Assembly: GCA_019843655.1 (NCBI GenBank)
Contig: JACDQD010000103.1
Span: 13,763,501 to 13,827,500 of the forward strand
DNA from: Lethocerus indicus
Taxonomy: Eukaryota > Arthropoda > Insecta > Hemiptera > Belostomatidae
Reading direction: 5' to 3'
Length of the DNA: 64,000 bases
Positions within the stretch are counted from its first letter, which is position 1; each line of letters opens with the position of its first letter. Under the pieces are notes generated by a model that was not told where the DNA came from, did no database searches, and worked only from the letters and a program-made list of their open reading frames with translations. The translations under genes and the position numbers were made by a program. Of this stretch, positions 1-11,700 are shown one piece after another.

Positions 1-535
1 GTAACATGTTAAATACACACGTTGTTCATACAGTAGTGCTAAATGTGTCATTATTCGTTCTAAAGTGTACATCATTATTAAATATTGAATTATTTTCTGT
101 TTACGGTGTGTAAGGTGAACTTGGGGTCAACCGATAATTCAAAGTGGACAGCGCTTAGAGAACCGAGCACGGGACTGAAAAGGGAAAGAGGCCACCCGGA
201 GATCACAGACAGTTCCCCCATTAGTCGGCCAGCGTTCTAAACTAACTCGGCCGAAAACAAACTATTCATTTTGAAATCAAAGGACGCGGACGTCCGGAAA
301 TCAACGGACCCCCGAAGTCAGAACAGAATCCAGTCCTTTTTATAGCCCACAATCTTTTCGACAAACGGCCCGAATTACTTTTAATAATGTCTCGACAGAT
401 ATTTATCCCTCGTTTCCTGCAACAAATAATTGAATACACGCCCGGTTCGGAATATGGAAATGAATTCTGCAAAGTGTTGCAGAAGTTATTCGATATCCAA
501 GTCTGATCAATTCAAATTTGCATCTGAATGTTGGC

Positions 536-561
536 TACCAGGCATCGAACTCGCGACCACA
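536..561 (-). repeat. tRNA-like B-box fragment, possible SINE relic
   Basis: On the minus strand this stretch reads GGTCGCGAGTTCGATGCC, close to the tRNA/SINE internal promoter B box (GGTTCGANNCC) and to the 'cgcgagttcgat' phrase common in tRNA-derived SINEs. No convincing A box is seen 30-50 bases upstream on that strand, and the bases around the loop do not form a T-arm stem. I infer a decayed SINE head or a chance match; it is not a tRNA gene. Confidence 0.25.
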
Positions 562-1426
562 CCTAAACGGGGGGCTACTTCTAATGTTTGAAGCCATATA
601 TATTTTAATGTAAGAATCCATGAACAACTTCGTAAAGTGCGGCTGACGAAAGCAGTAATTGTATGAGAAGTCAGTTGGTGGTTAAAATTTAAAATATGAT
701 AATATGAATGGGGGTGATTTTCAAAGGCCACCATCCCGGGCGTCTAGTGCAAAATTAATGAAACCAGATATCTCTTAACTTATTTGAATACTAATAATTC
801 GGGAATAAATTTACAACAATTCGGGTCGAAATAGGATGCCGGGAACAACGCTGGCCATACTGGTTGAACAACTATTCGATAATGGTTGTGGATGAGATAG
901 CTGAATGAGAGGTGAATTCAAATTGGTATCTGCGGGCCCGATGCCGATATGTGGACAATTATGCTAAGAACCCCGAGGACGGGGTTTTACTGAGGAACAC
1001 GTACGGCATTAATAGGTCGGTGATGGGCAGAGTGGAGGGCCTATTGTTGGGGTTGGCACGTAGTCGCGAACTGTATACATCATCAGTTTCAATGGAGCCG
1101 AACGCGTTAAACACTCGGGGCCGTAACCAGTCAGCGGGGCAAGTTGAAGACGAATGAATTCCTGAAGAGGGATCACATCGCGATAAACCAATGTCAGAAG
1201 AAAAAAATGTGGAATTGGGTAATATAATCACGTGGCCTATGTGAAAGTTACAGTGCCTGGCGACTGTTTCTTAAATCTGAATGACCCAACTAAATCGCTC
1301 TTTCAACTAATAAAATAACTGATTTCTCTTGAAAACAAAATAACTGTCCCAAGGAGTTAAAATCCCTTGCGATCCCCAATAATCTATTTCGTCGTAGAAA
1401 TTTATTTCCCCTATTTTGATTAATTT

Positions 1427-1443
1427 TTCAGCAGCATTTCGTC
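1427..1443 (-). repeat. Dispersed-repeat fragment (CTGAAGA family)
   Basis: The plus strand reads TTCAGCAGCATTTCGTC, which matches 16 of 17 bases with 3003-3019 (TTCAGTAGCATTTCGTC). On the minus strand this is the GCTGCTGAA end of the CTGAAGA family. Only this small part is preserved, so membership rests on the match to the 3 kb copy. Confidence 0.4.
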
Positions 1444-2677
1444 TGTAATAAAGCGAGGTAAAGCTTCGCTTTAAAATCAATTATTCGGTAGAAACCCGCA
1501 CGCGATAAAGTTCAAAGTTCGCGACATCGTAAAGCCAAAAAAAAGGAAGGAAACGAAAACAGAAATCTGGGCCGCGAGGACACATCCACGGGCCACATTC
1601 GTTTGTTTTTAATAAGATAAAGTTCAAAAAGAGAAAAAAGGAAACAGAAAAAAATAGAAAGAATAAACATATTTTTATCGCGTGCCTGGAATAAATTATG
1701 CCTACTTGTTGGAAGCTCACCGGGCCCCGAGTTATGAGTACTTAGCCGCTATAAACTTGACTGTCTCCCCCCTTCTTCTCCTCTTCCAATCTTTTTTTAC
1801 CTTTCTCATTCTCTCTCTTTCTCTTCTTTATGCTCCTTCCTCCCTCCGTCTCCATTTTCTGTTTCCTACTCGCATATTCGGTTCTCATTAAGTTTTGTCA
1901 TTACAATTTTCTTATATCCTTTTTTATCCTGTTTATTTATTTTGCTTTCCGCCTCTTTTCTTTTTCCCCCTGGCTCTGTAGTGCCAAAAAGAATGGAATG
2001 AATACATAAAATCTCATTTCGTTGCCTATGCCTATACTATAAGCAGTAAATAAGCTAGTAAATTTATAAAATTTAATATACCTAGTGTGATAGTATGGAA
2101 AGAGCGCCACAGGGAGTAAAGTAATGCTTTTAACATGTTGGACGTCCGACAAACTTCTTTCGTCCGGACGTTTAGGAGAAACATTGGCCGATGGGGCCGG
2201 TTAACGTTGAAAACGCTTGTTTTATGTCCTGTCGGCTGTCATCTTAAATAACCCTTAAAGGCGTAATGTATGCCCGCGTTGACGCCGACATATCAATTAG
2301 GGCTGTTCCTAAAATTTCCATAACCAGTATTTCCCCATTCGATTAGCGGCCGGCTCGGACACCGACCGCGGGCGGAGCCGAAATAACTCTCTCTAATTTA
2401 TTTGCGCGCTGACACTCTTATTATTATTTAGTGGGGTAACAGGCGCGGTGACCGGTCAACACAGCGGTTATGGCCGCTTATAAATTACAATTATTGAAAT
2501 CGCGTAGACTCGGCCCGTTGGCCCGGCGGTCGGCGGTTCTTCATCTTCGGGGAACCGGCGGGCAAAAACGAATTGATACTTTGCTCGGAGAAAGTCGGCC
2601 ACCGGGAGCCATTTCTCAACTCAACAAATAAAGAGACTGCTCCCTGTAAGAGGTACAGGGCAGGGGGACAGGGGGAT

Positions 2678-2701
2678 GAGAGAGAGAGAGAGAGAGAGAG
2701 A
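2678..2701. repeat. (GA)11 microsatellite
   Basis: An uninterrupted run of GA dinucleotides directly follows a G-rich segment (about 2660-2676) with the repeated word ACAGGG. Confidence 0.95.
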
Positions 2702-2991
2702 AACCCGATTCGAAATTATTAAACTATTAATTTCGGCAAAACTGAAAGACTGCCACTCCTGAAACCATTTATTACCCCTTATTTTTTTATGTCTTTGAAT
2801 TCCCAGCCACGCCTATAATATTACAGGCGTTGCGTATTTTCACTTACGTGTTCAAACCTACCGCATGCGACTGACCTTTTAAAGGCCCCTGATAATAGCC
2901 TGATGTCTGATATTGACATATAAATTATAGTAAAATATAAAATTTGTGACTGGGGTGAAATACTAATACTCGATCATCTGTTTGCCAATTT

Positions 2992-3019
2992 CTGATTTCG
3001 TCTTCAGTAGCATTTCGTC
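2992..3019 (-). repeat. Dispersed-repeat fragment (CTGAAGA family)
   Basis: On the minus strand it reads GACGAAATGCTACTGAAGA, followed directly by CGAAATCAG. The words GCTACTGAAGA and CGAAA(C/T) are shared with 25793-25812 and with the minus strand of 56430-56460. The 11-12 bases between them in other copies are missing here. The copy is short and decayed. Confidence 0.55.
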
Positions 3020-3576
3020 GTGACAACAAATTCCTGTAACAATAGGTCGAGCCTAAAAGATAATGAAATTGGGCTTCTCCATTGAGAATACCTGACAGGT
3101 TAAGTGCGTATGTCGTGGAACTGCATGAATTCCAGGCGGGCCCCAATCTGTTAAGCGATCGAGAAGGGAACAGATGATAATTCTTCCTGCAGCTTTGACA
3201 ACATTAATTAGATTTAAAATTCAATTTAAACACGGTTTTATAATGCATTCAGAAACATGTAATAGGGCGTAAGATGCGTCTGAGTAAAAGTATCTGGAGT
3301 ATGGACGCAGGGATACCGTATGTTCGTCTGAAACATCTGAAGAACGCGCCATTTAAGAGAAACTGATCTTAAATACCGGTGCACGCATGAAAGAAAATAC
3401 ACGTCGTTTTTACACACTTTGCCACTAGAGAGAGCTGTTGAAATGCATGTCGATTTTTTAAGTCGGGACATGTAAATAGTGGGGCATTATTCATACTTAA
3501 TAGTAAGACTCAATAATATATAATTTTTCCAATAATAATGAATTATTAAAATCTAGGTAACTAGTTTTGAAATTTT

Positions 3577-3635
3577 ATATATATATAGACAGATAGATAT
3601 ATATATATATATATATATAGACAGATAGACAGATA
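3577..3635. repeat. Compound (TA)n / GACAGATA microsatellite
   Basis: A (TA)n run at 3577-3588 is followed by GACAGATAGA, then a second (AT)n run at 3598-3619, then GACAGATAGACAGATA. The same GACAGATA unit occurs on both sides of the second TA run, which suggests growth by slippage or duplication. Confidence 0.9.
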
Positions 3636-3830
3636 TTGCTATTACACGATAAGACATTTGTATTTTCAGTATGTGAGGGCTTTGACTTACAACCCAGGTC
3701 ACCTCTTCTCGGTTGTTTGGTTGGGGCCTAGACCAAATAACAAGTGTTACGGTCTAAAATTAGCGCGAGACGAAACAACCGGGTCGAACTGAGCATCCGA
3801 TGAGTCTGTGAAATTCCATTAAGATGTTTA

Positions 3831-3864
3831 TTAGCTGGCAAGCTAATACCGCGTAGCGGTATTA
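3831..3864. repeat. Two adjacent perfect hairpins
   Basis: TTAGCT-GGCA-AGCTAA (3831-3846) is followed with a small overlap by TAATACCGC-GTA-GCGGTATTA (3844-3864; 9-bp arms, 3-base loop). They share the TAA at 3844-3846, so both cannot be fully paired at once. No function is known to me. Confidence 0.7.
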
Positions 3865-6800
3865 TCACTTACGAGATTTTCCAGTTCCGCTCGCAGGTTT
3901 CGGTTTCGCGCTATCGGCAGAAGCATTTCTGTTTTAAATGAATAATAGTATGGAATAGGAAAGTATACAATCGTATATATAAATTTACCTAAAATGGATT
4001 ATTAATCGAAATGCGGAACCACCTAAACTGTATTACTGACGAAGTACTACTGATGTTGCCTAGAATACAAAACCAATATAACGACGTAGAACTGATGATA
4101 TTCCTAAATACACAGTGGACGTCCAAAAAAATCTTAAATCAGTTATAGTATGGATTCATCTAACGCTGGAATAGTACTGACGGTGAAGGGTACAATTTGA
4201 CACAATTATCTTGAATCAGTGCTACAGATAGTATCGATATGAATTATTATTTTTAATTCAATATCAATCAAACAAACGGCCTGTATTCTCGGAAATTTAA
4301 ACATAATTTACTTACTAACGTCGACATAATTAATGTCTTCGCCAGTGTAATGTAGTTGGGTAACGGAGAAGTCTACGCCGGTCGAGATTGCAATAAATTT
4401 GTCGGATTCTTCGACCTTACTGCCGTATATCGGAGATTCATATATTTATCTCTAGCGGGTCTCGCGGCGATAAAGCAATAGCAATGGCCAATTAGCTAAC
4501 GGACGTGTGTAGAAAGTGTTCAGTGCGCGAGTGGCCCGGGCGTCGGGTCTGCTGGGGGACAAGTGAAGAATGCGGATCGGGGCCTCATTAGTCAGGTTTC
4601 GGCTAAAGGTCAACAGTCTTCATTCCAGGATATGTCGTAGGATGATGAACAAACTTGTCCCGCCCAGTCGAGCAGCCGGCCCGACGGCCGACCGCTCTTG
4701 GCGCTCGGCAGGTACTTGCGAGTTAAGTCGCGATTTTCAAGCATTTAGCCGTTCGCCGGCTACAAAATATAAGCCATTGTTCTAATAAAAAAAATGAATA
4801 AATCTGTGGGTTGAAAATTTCTAATTGTTATTACTAAATCTGTTACAAAATGATATTTACCAAAAGAACTTATTTACCGAGAGAAGAATCACTTCCGATT
4901 TTCTCACTCGTTAGATCTGTCTATACCGCTCGACGCTTCAAACCGGACTGAGCTCAGCTTTGAAATTCAAAACTCACTGATATATCTCTTGTATATATGT
5001 CTTTATATCTTAGTAATTTTACTATATTTTCATTTGATGTCTTGCGCCACATTTCAAGAGAAAACATCGGGCAAAACATGCACGTCTCAAAAAGTTGCGC
5101 AGAAATAACTTAATTCCCCGTAATCACTGATAAATTGTAATGTCACCTCAGAGGGGACATCGGAGTGCAAGCGGTTAATATTTATTATTTCTTTGTAGGT
5201 CCTTGAGGACGTCGAACATGAGCTATTCACCGCAGCTGGCACTGCAGTTGGACCGGTGTACGGGGTCCAGCTACTCCACGGCCAATTACACCTACATAAT
5301 GAAACATTACACCCCGACAGTGTAACAACGAAAAAAACAAGTACTAAGGCATGTACGGCCCAGAAGGTGGCCGCGCTGAGGATCACTCGTGTTTGAATGT
5401 GTCGTCCTGAGACGCCGTAATTAATGATGTCTCCATAGGCGAAAGACTACTAGATGTTAAGTCAGTATATTGGTGAGGACTAATAAGTAATAAGTCATGT
5501 CAGCTCATGATGAAAACTGGTTGCTGCGCTACTCGCAGTAACACTACACTAGATAGTACTAGAAAAAGATATTTCGTATTTTATATTTAGGCAACGTGTG
5601 AAGGGAAGAATTTGCAGAGGGCATTATTAATTTTTATTGGCTCTACTACAAAATATGTAAATGAAAACACCGCTCATATTACTCATATTAGACAGTTTCA
5701 TTAGAGTCAATTAAAATAAAATACGGGGCCTATTTGACGTCGCCCAAGAGCACTTACTTACTCGTGAAGCGCATATCTCTCGCGGGCTCGGTTCGAAAGT
5801 CGCTTTTAGATTGCGCAACCGGTTCCAATTAATAAATTATAAAGCAATTAATACGGCGGAGATAATTATTTCTCGCGGCCGAACACTCAAATGTTAGTTT
5901 GGTCGGCCTTAGGAGCAAGGCCGGGGCGCGGGCCGCCGTGGGCAGGTGTCTCTCTCCCCGAGATTGCCACGGGCCCAACAACACACTTGTCTCTCTCAGT
6001 CTCTGCCCAGACCCGATCGATTTCACCTGTTTCCTGAAATAAAAAAAAAACGAAAGTGAATTCCTCCTCTCGGATCGAATTGACACGTCAAACGGTTTGG
6101 GGGAATTATTTATCCCCAGTCTCTTAATATATTGAAAATATCTGGTGTAAAAAAAATTAAATACGTCTACATTAATATCACGGAATGAAATAACAATAAA
6201 TTAAAAAATTATTTTCACAACTAATTTGCGAGCGAATGAAAATTTGTTTAACTCCAATGCTCCTGAATGATTATCGGCTATAAGACTGTCAGCATCGAGT
6301 AGTTTCGGGCGAGAGTCAGTTGGCAAGGAATGCACTCTACGGCATCGGCACGCCCGCTTGGGGATTATAAATTAATTGCCGGGTTTCGTAAAATGGCAAA
6401 AGGGGTGACGGGCCCTATGACGACGAAGCCTGAGATCTCGAGAAAGGTAATTATGTCGGATGAGTGGGCAACTTCGCACCGAGACGCCGGCAGTCTCAGT
6501 CTCAGTGGCGGTAGAAGAATGGGCGGACTGCTCAGGTTGTCCGCTGTTGGTGCTAATTAAAGAAAGATTCCATTACTGAAACTGCTTTTAGCCGTTCGGG
6601 CGCCCGCTGGAAGGTGGCAGGCCTAGTTTTACAAGCTCTGGCCAATTGTGGCTTCTAGTCATAAGAGCGGCAAAGTCTCAGTGAGAATTAACTTGTTTGG
6701 TTGTCTGCCAGGTTTTAGAATGTCATAACTTCTAGGGATTACTGATTTTAAATCATTTATGGCTTATCTCCGTCGCTTTTCGTCAACTAGTTAATGAAGC

Positions 6801-7012
6801 CGGTCGGTTAAACACTGAGTAATGGTGTTTATCTCACTATATTATACACGCAACACTGGCTACTGGAGGACATAAATTAGCTTCATGGCATAAGGACACA
6901 CTCCCTTGATCAGAGGCACAACTCTTAGTCTAGTTTGTAACTATCTAAGCGATCTGAGACGTTTGAGAATGACCGAACGTTTTCTACTTTATTAGGCAGT
7001 TAATAAAAATTA

Positions 7013-7755
7013 ATGGGCCCGCTTCTGACACCGCGAACAAGATATCAGAACATTAATGGGGCTTCATTTCGTCTATTTATATTGCTCCTGAAAGTTAGTA
7101 TTGGAGTTTTGAACCGCTTGAAATATTTTTGGCATCGCTACTGCATTAAACAAATCATTTATCCTAAATCCTGGGCGAATAGTTCCCTGTCGATTTGTCT
7201 TGTTTTCTCCACAGATTGGAACCAACTGTGCCTCGGCCTGAGACTTTCATCAGTCAAAAATGGGAAATATACGACCCTAACGACGGGGAGGGTATTTTTT
7301 TTCTATCGAACATTTTTTTGTGGCCACGAGGCGGGGTGGATTTGTGGACAGGTCCAGAAAAACCGGGTGAGAACATTTTTAATCCAGAAGCCCCTCTTAT
7401 GCTTATATGTCCCGGGGACCTTTCAGTCTCGGGGAGAAGGGACGGCCGGGAGCGGGCGGCCAGCACCTGTGTCACGCACCTGTCACACACCCTGTGTCCA
7501 CTAACGTCTCGCCTTATCCTTCGACAAAGACTCCCGGTAAGCTTTCCCATGATACCCACCCCCAGAAGACTGAGATATCTCGGAGACGGGAGTTCGGTGA
7601 AGAAAAAACATTCATTTCTAAGCGCAGTAGGTTTTATAATAGGTCCTTCTACGGTCCAGTTCCTCCTCCTCAGAGGAGGCCGCTTGGCTCACTCCTATCG
7701 GTGGACGAAGATTTATGACAGATTAACACCTGTGTCAGGTTCGGAGATTTTCTAG
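7013..7755. other. Stop-poor segment, no recognisable gene
   Basis: Open frames of 163 codons (7013-7504 plus), 186 codons (7195-7755 plus), 103 codons (7407-7718 plus) and 101 codons (7254-7559 minus) overlap, so several frames lack stops at the same place. None of the translations has a domain, signal peptide or repeat that I recognise. Many frames being open together points to base composition rather than selection on one protein. The segment also holds E-box words CACCTG at 7464, 7477 and 7727. Confidence 0.4.
7464..7482. promoter_or_regulatory. Paired CACCTG E-boxes
   Basis: CACCTG occurs at 7464-7469 and 7477-7482, flanked by GTGTCAC and GTCACAC words. A third CACCTGTGTCA lies at 7727-7737. 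CACCTG is the known core of Snail/Scratch-type and some bHLH sites. Any regulatory role here is inference only. Confidence 0.2.
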
Positions 7756-8651
7756 CGAAATTCTCCATTCACTTCATCGCTATTGTTAAAAAAATCCAGT
7801 TGCAGTCTGAAAAATCAAGTACAAGTTTCGATGATTTAATTCCCACATAACACCTATAGAAAAAAATGTATGACCTATATATTAACACCGAAAATTGTGC
7901 GAACGTTCTGGTACTTCTTTTAATTTATGGCATTTTAAGACATTCCTTTCTTGATCTTCTGTCTCCTCTTGCTGGTTTGGCCTTTTTAATTTTGATATTG
8001 CTTTCAGTAATCAGCAAGCACTGAATTCACAGCTTTCACAGTACCGATAAATAGCATAACTGATTGGCAAAATCGGCATTGTTAGTGCAATAGCTGGTTC
8101 AGTGAATCAATGTGTCGTTTAGTGTTTGTGTTGTCGTGTGTGTCTGATAGTTGCAAACCGCCATTAGTGTCAAACCATCGGCCACCAGCCCAAACGAACC
8201 CGCGTGACCCACGCACAAGTTCCCTCCGCTCGGCTGTAATGATTTGCCGTTTATTTAAGCAGGTTGACACCACGAGTCCCCTATTTGGAGGCCGAATCTC
8301 CGCCTAGCATCTTCTCACCTTCCCAACCCCATTAACCTATTTCGGCGTTCAACCTTTCGGATTTAAATTCAATGGGTCTTCCGCCAGGGAATGGAATCTC
8401 CGGTAGTAGCCACTGTGCGAATCGGGACACACTTTTACTACGCGCATTAAAATGTGAAATATTCGTTTAATCTACTGTCTCCACTGGTGGTAATCGGGTT
8501 CGATTACAGTGTATAGTACACCGATACAAAATAATAATAATCGCCAGAATCAGGAGACCAAATTTGCGATCACAAGAATGCCGGAATTCTTGCAGACCGT
8601 TTATTTCGCTACAGTTTCAAAGAAGATATTCAGTGTAAGTCGTAATGTTGT

Positions 8652-8654
<3 letters not shown>

Positions 8655-8700
<46 letters not shown>
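8655..8700. repeat. (AT)23 microsatellite
   Basis: Forty-six bases of uninterrupted AT dinucleotide follow TCAC and precede AAAAGAAAGAAG. Such pure tracts are usually length-polymorphic. Confidence 0.97.
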
Positions 8701-8706
<6 letters not shown>

Positions 8707-11700
8707 AAGAAGAGGAATTAAAAGTATAGAAAAGTCTACATTTTAGAAAAAAGTTCAGAAGCACCTTTCGGCCGAAGAAATTTTACCAAGGAACAGAATC
8801 AAAAATTCAGCCAAGGAACACGGTTGGCCAAAGTTTAATAAATAGCAGGACATTGTTTAATAATTTACCTGCACAGTCATTCTGTAATACTGTGAAGAAC
8901 GAAAGTACTGTCAGTGTACCAATCAGCTTGCGAATAGTTTTCCTACCGAACCGGCAGCCGGTGTTCTCCAGTGCCAGATTACGGACGCCCCATCTCGGTG
9001 CGGTACACTGAAGTCTCTCGACGTACCGGGCGTTAATAATTGCAAACGACATTTCCCTCCCCCCGCCCGGTCCGTCCTGATGTGGCGAGGATGTATTAAA
9101 ACCGGGCTCGGTCTCAGATTCCGACTTTATAGTGCCCGTTTTTATCGTCGGGACCTGGAATAGCCGATTTGTTTGTTTAGTCTCCACCGTGACGGACAGG
9201 GAGGCAAGGCGACTGAGAGTAGATTAAAAGAGGAAGGAGGATGAAAGGAAGTGGGCAACCTCTTTCATTCTCTCTCTCTTTCTCCCTCTCTTTCCCTTTG
9301 TATTTCGACGTCATGTGACCAGGCTTCTTTGATTAATATCAGGGTGTCCAAAACCGAGGCCCTCGTTAAATAATAAATAAATAACTTAGAAAAATTGTTT
9401 ACTGAATTCCGACACATTTTAAAGAAATCCAGTGGCAGACTGTCTAAATACAGGGAGATATATAATTTATTTATTAATTCCACTTGGAATAACTTAAGTC
9501 CATTTAATTTCTATCCTTCAATTCTAGATAGTAATAAATACAATATATTCTTCATCTACCACCAATTTTGGTACTCAATCAATCGTGTAGTGGTTACAGT
9601 CAGTCCTCAACGGCGGACCGCGAGGGTTCGGAATGTCACCAATCACTTCCTCGCGAATAACTCCACTTACGCATCCTGTGCGGGACACTGCGCTGTTACT
9701 ACACATTATTGCGTGCTACTGTCTGTGATGAGTCAACTGGAGCACTCTTAACCAGTAGTCTCACACTTCTTGGCGCCACTGTAATAAACTCGAATATTAT
9801 TTAGAAAATAATGATAATTATATTTTCATGAGGATTTTTGCTCCTTCCTGTGAACTTACGTGCTCCTCCCAGTTTGGTAATCGCTGATTCGAATATACAT
9901 TTATGAAATACCTTGCTTCGTTCGTACCATCAATTTGCTTATGTACCGTTAAAAATATCTCGTATCGGACATAAATCTTAAAAATGCATCGAGTGTTTCC
10001 AAATTGTCGGCGCTTTCTTTCCATCCTAGGGACGGTATTATTCGTCATATCGCTGGCATAACATTTCACTTCAATTAGTTGGTGTAGGCGTGGAGGTGGC
10101 CGTTTGGGGTCAACGTTTCGCGAGTGAGTGTGCTCGTGCGGCGGCCCGTGCGGGCAATTAAACTGCCGTTAAAAGTTGGCTATGGGAGGCCACAACGCAG
10201 ATAAGGTGCGTAAGATGCGGGGGGCGGAGCGCGGGTCGGACTGTGGAGAAAGCCGCTGCGGCTAATACCTCGCGGCGGGGGCTTTATGGCCACCGCGGTC
10301 GGAGGACACCCTGAACTTTCACGGGGTTGGACCGGCTTTCTACCGCCTAAAGTTCACCGACGAAACTTCACCGTTCGCGGTTTGGGGTGGCGGGGGTGGG
10401 GGACTCGGCCGGTGATATTTTCACAGGTCGTACCGCCATTCCACCCGGTTACACTAAGCATACGGCGAGAATAAGGCCCACTACGAAGAAAAAGCGGGTA
10501 TCTAACACCATCGTCCTGTCCGAAACTCTCCTAGTAGGTGTCCGAGGTCTAAACGTGCCCTATCCGATCTCTAAGCGCAGTAAATACTAAACATTCTCTC
10601 ATGTAACTGGGTTTGTCAGTTGAGAGTATAAACAGTACATGGGCATATTCATACAGTGACCGGACATTATCGAAATTATACAAATCATTGAGCGCTTTTA
10701 CTTGTTAAAATAAAAATGTCTTCTTTATCTTCACTCAGTCTTCAATTAACGCTGTGAGGTATTCGCGTTATTTCTGGGAGTAATCAATCATAAAGTAGTA
10801 ACATAAATATACTGTATTTCTTTAAGTTATAATTATAATTATAATTTTCCGTAATTTAATTTCGCATGATTGACAGTTTCTGGATTTAAAATGTTGCAAG
10901 GTCTGTTAAACAATACGAGGCTGGATTTATCCCCCCTGGCATCAGTGCAGGTGCTCAGTCACGCTCCACCCTTTTCGGACCGGACGATCGAATAAACACC
11001 TGGAGCCGATCATACGGTTAATTATTTACTTTGATTCAAACATCTATTCACGTAAAAATTGCGTCACCGTTATTTATTTTCCTACAATTTAGACGATTTT
11101 GGCTAATGATCTATTATCAACTGTGCTGTATTGTCACTAAAAATTGCTATTCGTCAACTCGCTAAACATTATTTATACAAATTTACTTAGTATGTTTATG
11201 ACGTCAGGCATTACTGAAGCCATTCTCATACAAATTATTTGTTCAAAAATATTTCGATTTTTTCCAGCATTTTTTCTTCTGTCAATATCATCTCTTTCCT
11301 TGAGGAGGCAAGCTAGAGGACGGGAGATGCTGCGATCGCGTTTTGAAAATTAAAACTACACCAGTTCGCGACCTCACTTAAGTTTATTACGGCCCCACTC
11401 GTGTGTTAAACGCCGATAAAAATTATCGGACCGCCAGCCATTAGTCAGACAATTGGTAGTTTCTCCGGGTTGGAAAGCGGTATGAATTGTTAAACAAGGT
11501 ACGGCCGGTCGGGCCCATTGTCCAGAACCTGTCCACCCCTGGACTGATGTCACCCCATTAATATTCCAGGCGCGGGATGAATTATTCTTTTCGCATTGTC
11601 TATCTCTCGCTCTGGGCCGCGCTCTGTCTCTAATATGTTAATCGGAGGTGATGGCCAGGGCGTGGCCCCACAACCGATATATATGATGCGGACACACCTC

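Larger units (their letters stand above)
1..2677. other. Non-coding stretch, AT-rich then GC-rich
   Basis: No gene is supported here. Open frames of 60-90 codons overlap on both strands (for example 912-1157 plus and 959-1231 minus) and have no familiar domain. A purine-rich tract at about 1535-1675 is followed by a pyrimidine-rich tract at about 1760-1990. A GC-rich block with many CpG and GGCC words lies at about 2330-2640. A short dispersed-repeat fragment (1427-1443) and a tRNA-like B box (536-561) are listed separately. Confidence 0.6.
2702..8654. other. Non-coding stretch with repeat fragments and hairpins
   Basis: No gene is supported. AT-rich DNA with (TA)n tracts at 3577-3635 gives way to GC-richer blocks at about 4320-4760, 5750-6110 and 6330-6620. 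The segment 7013-7755 is unusually poor in stops on both strands but has no recognisable protein and is listed separately. Two adjacent perfect hairpins lie at 3831-3864. A dispersed-repeat fragment lies at 2992-3019. The interval 7790-8650 shows nothing recognisable. Confidence 0.6.

Noticed and set aside
3795..3825. Possible hammerhead core CCGATGAG...GAAA near 3798
   Set aside because: The first core base pattern differs (CCGATGA), and no stem II or stem III pairs.
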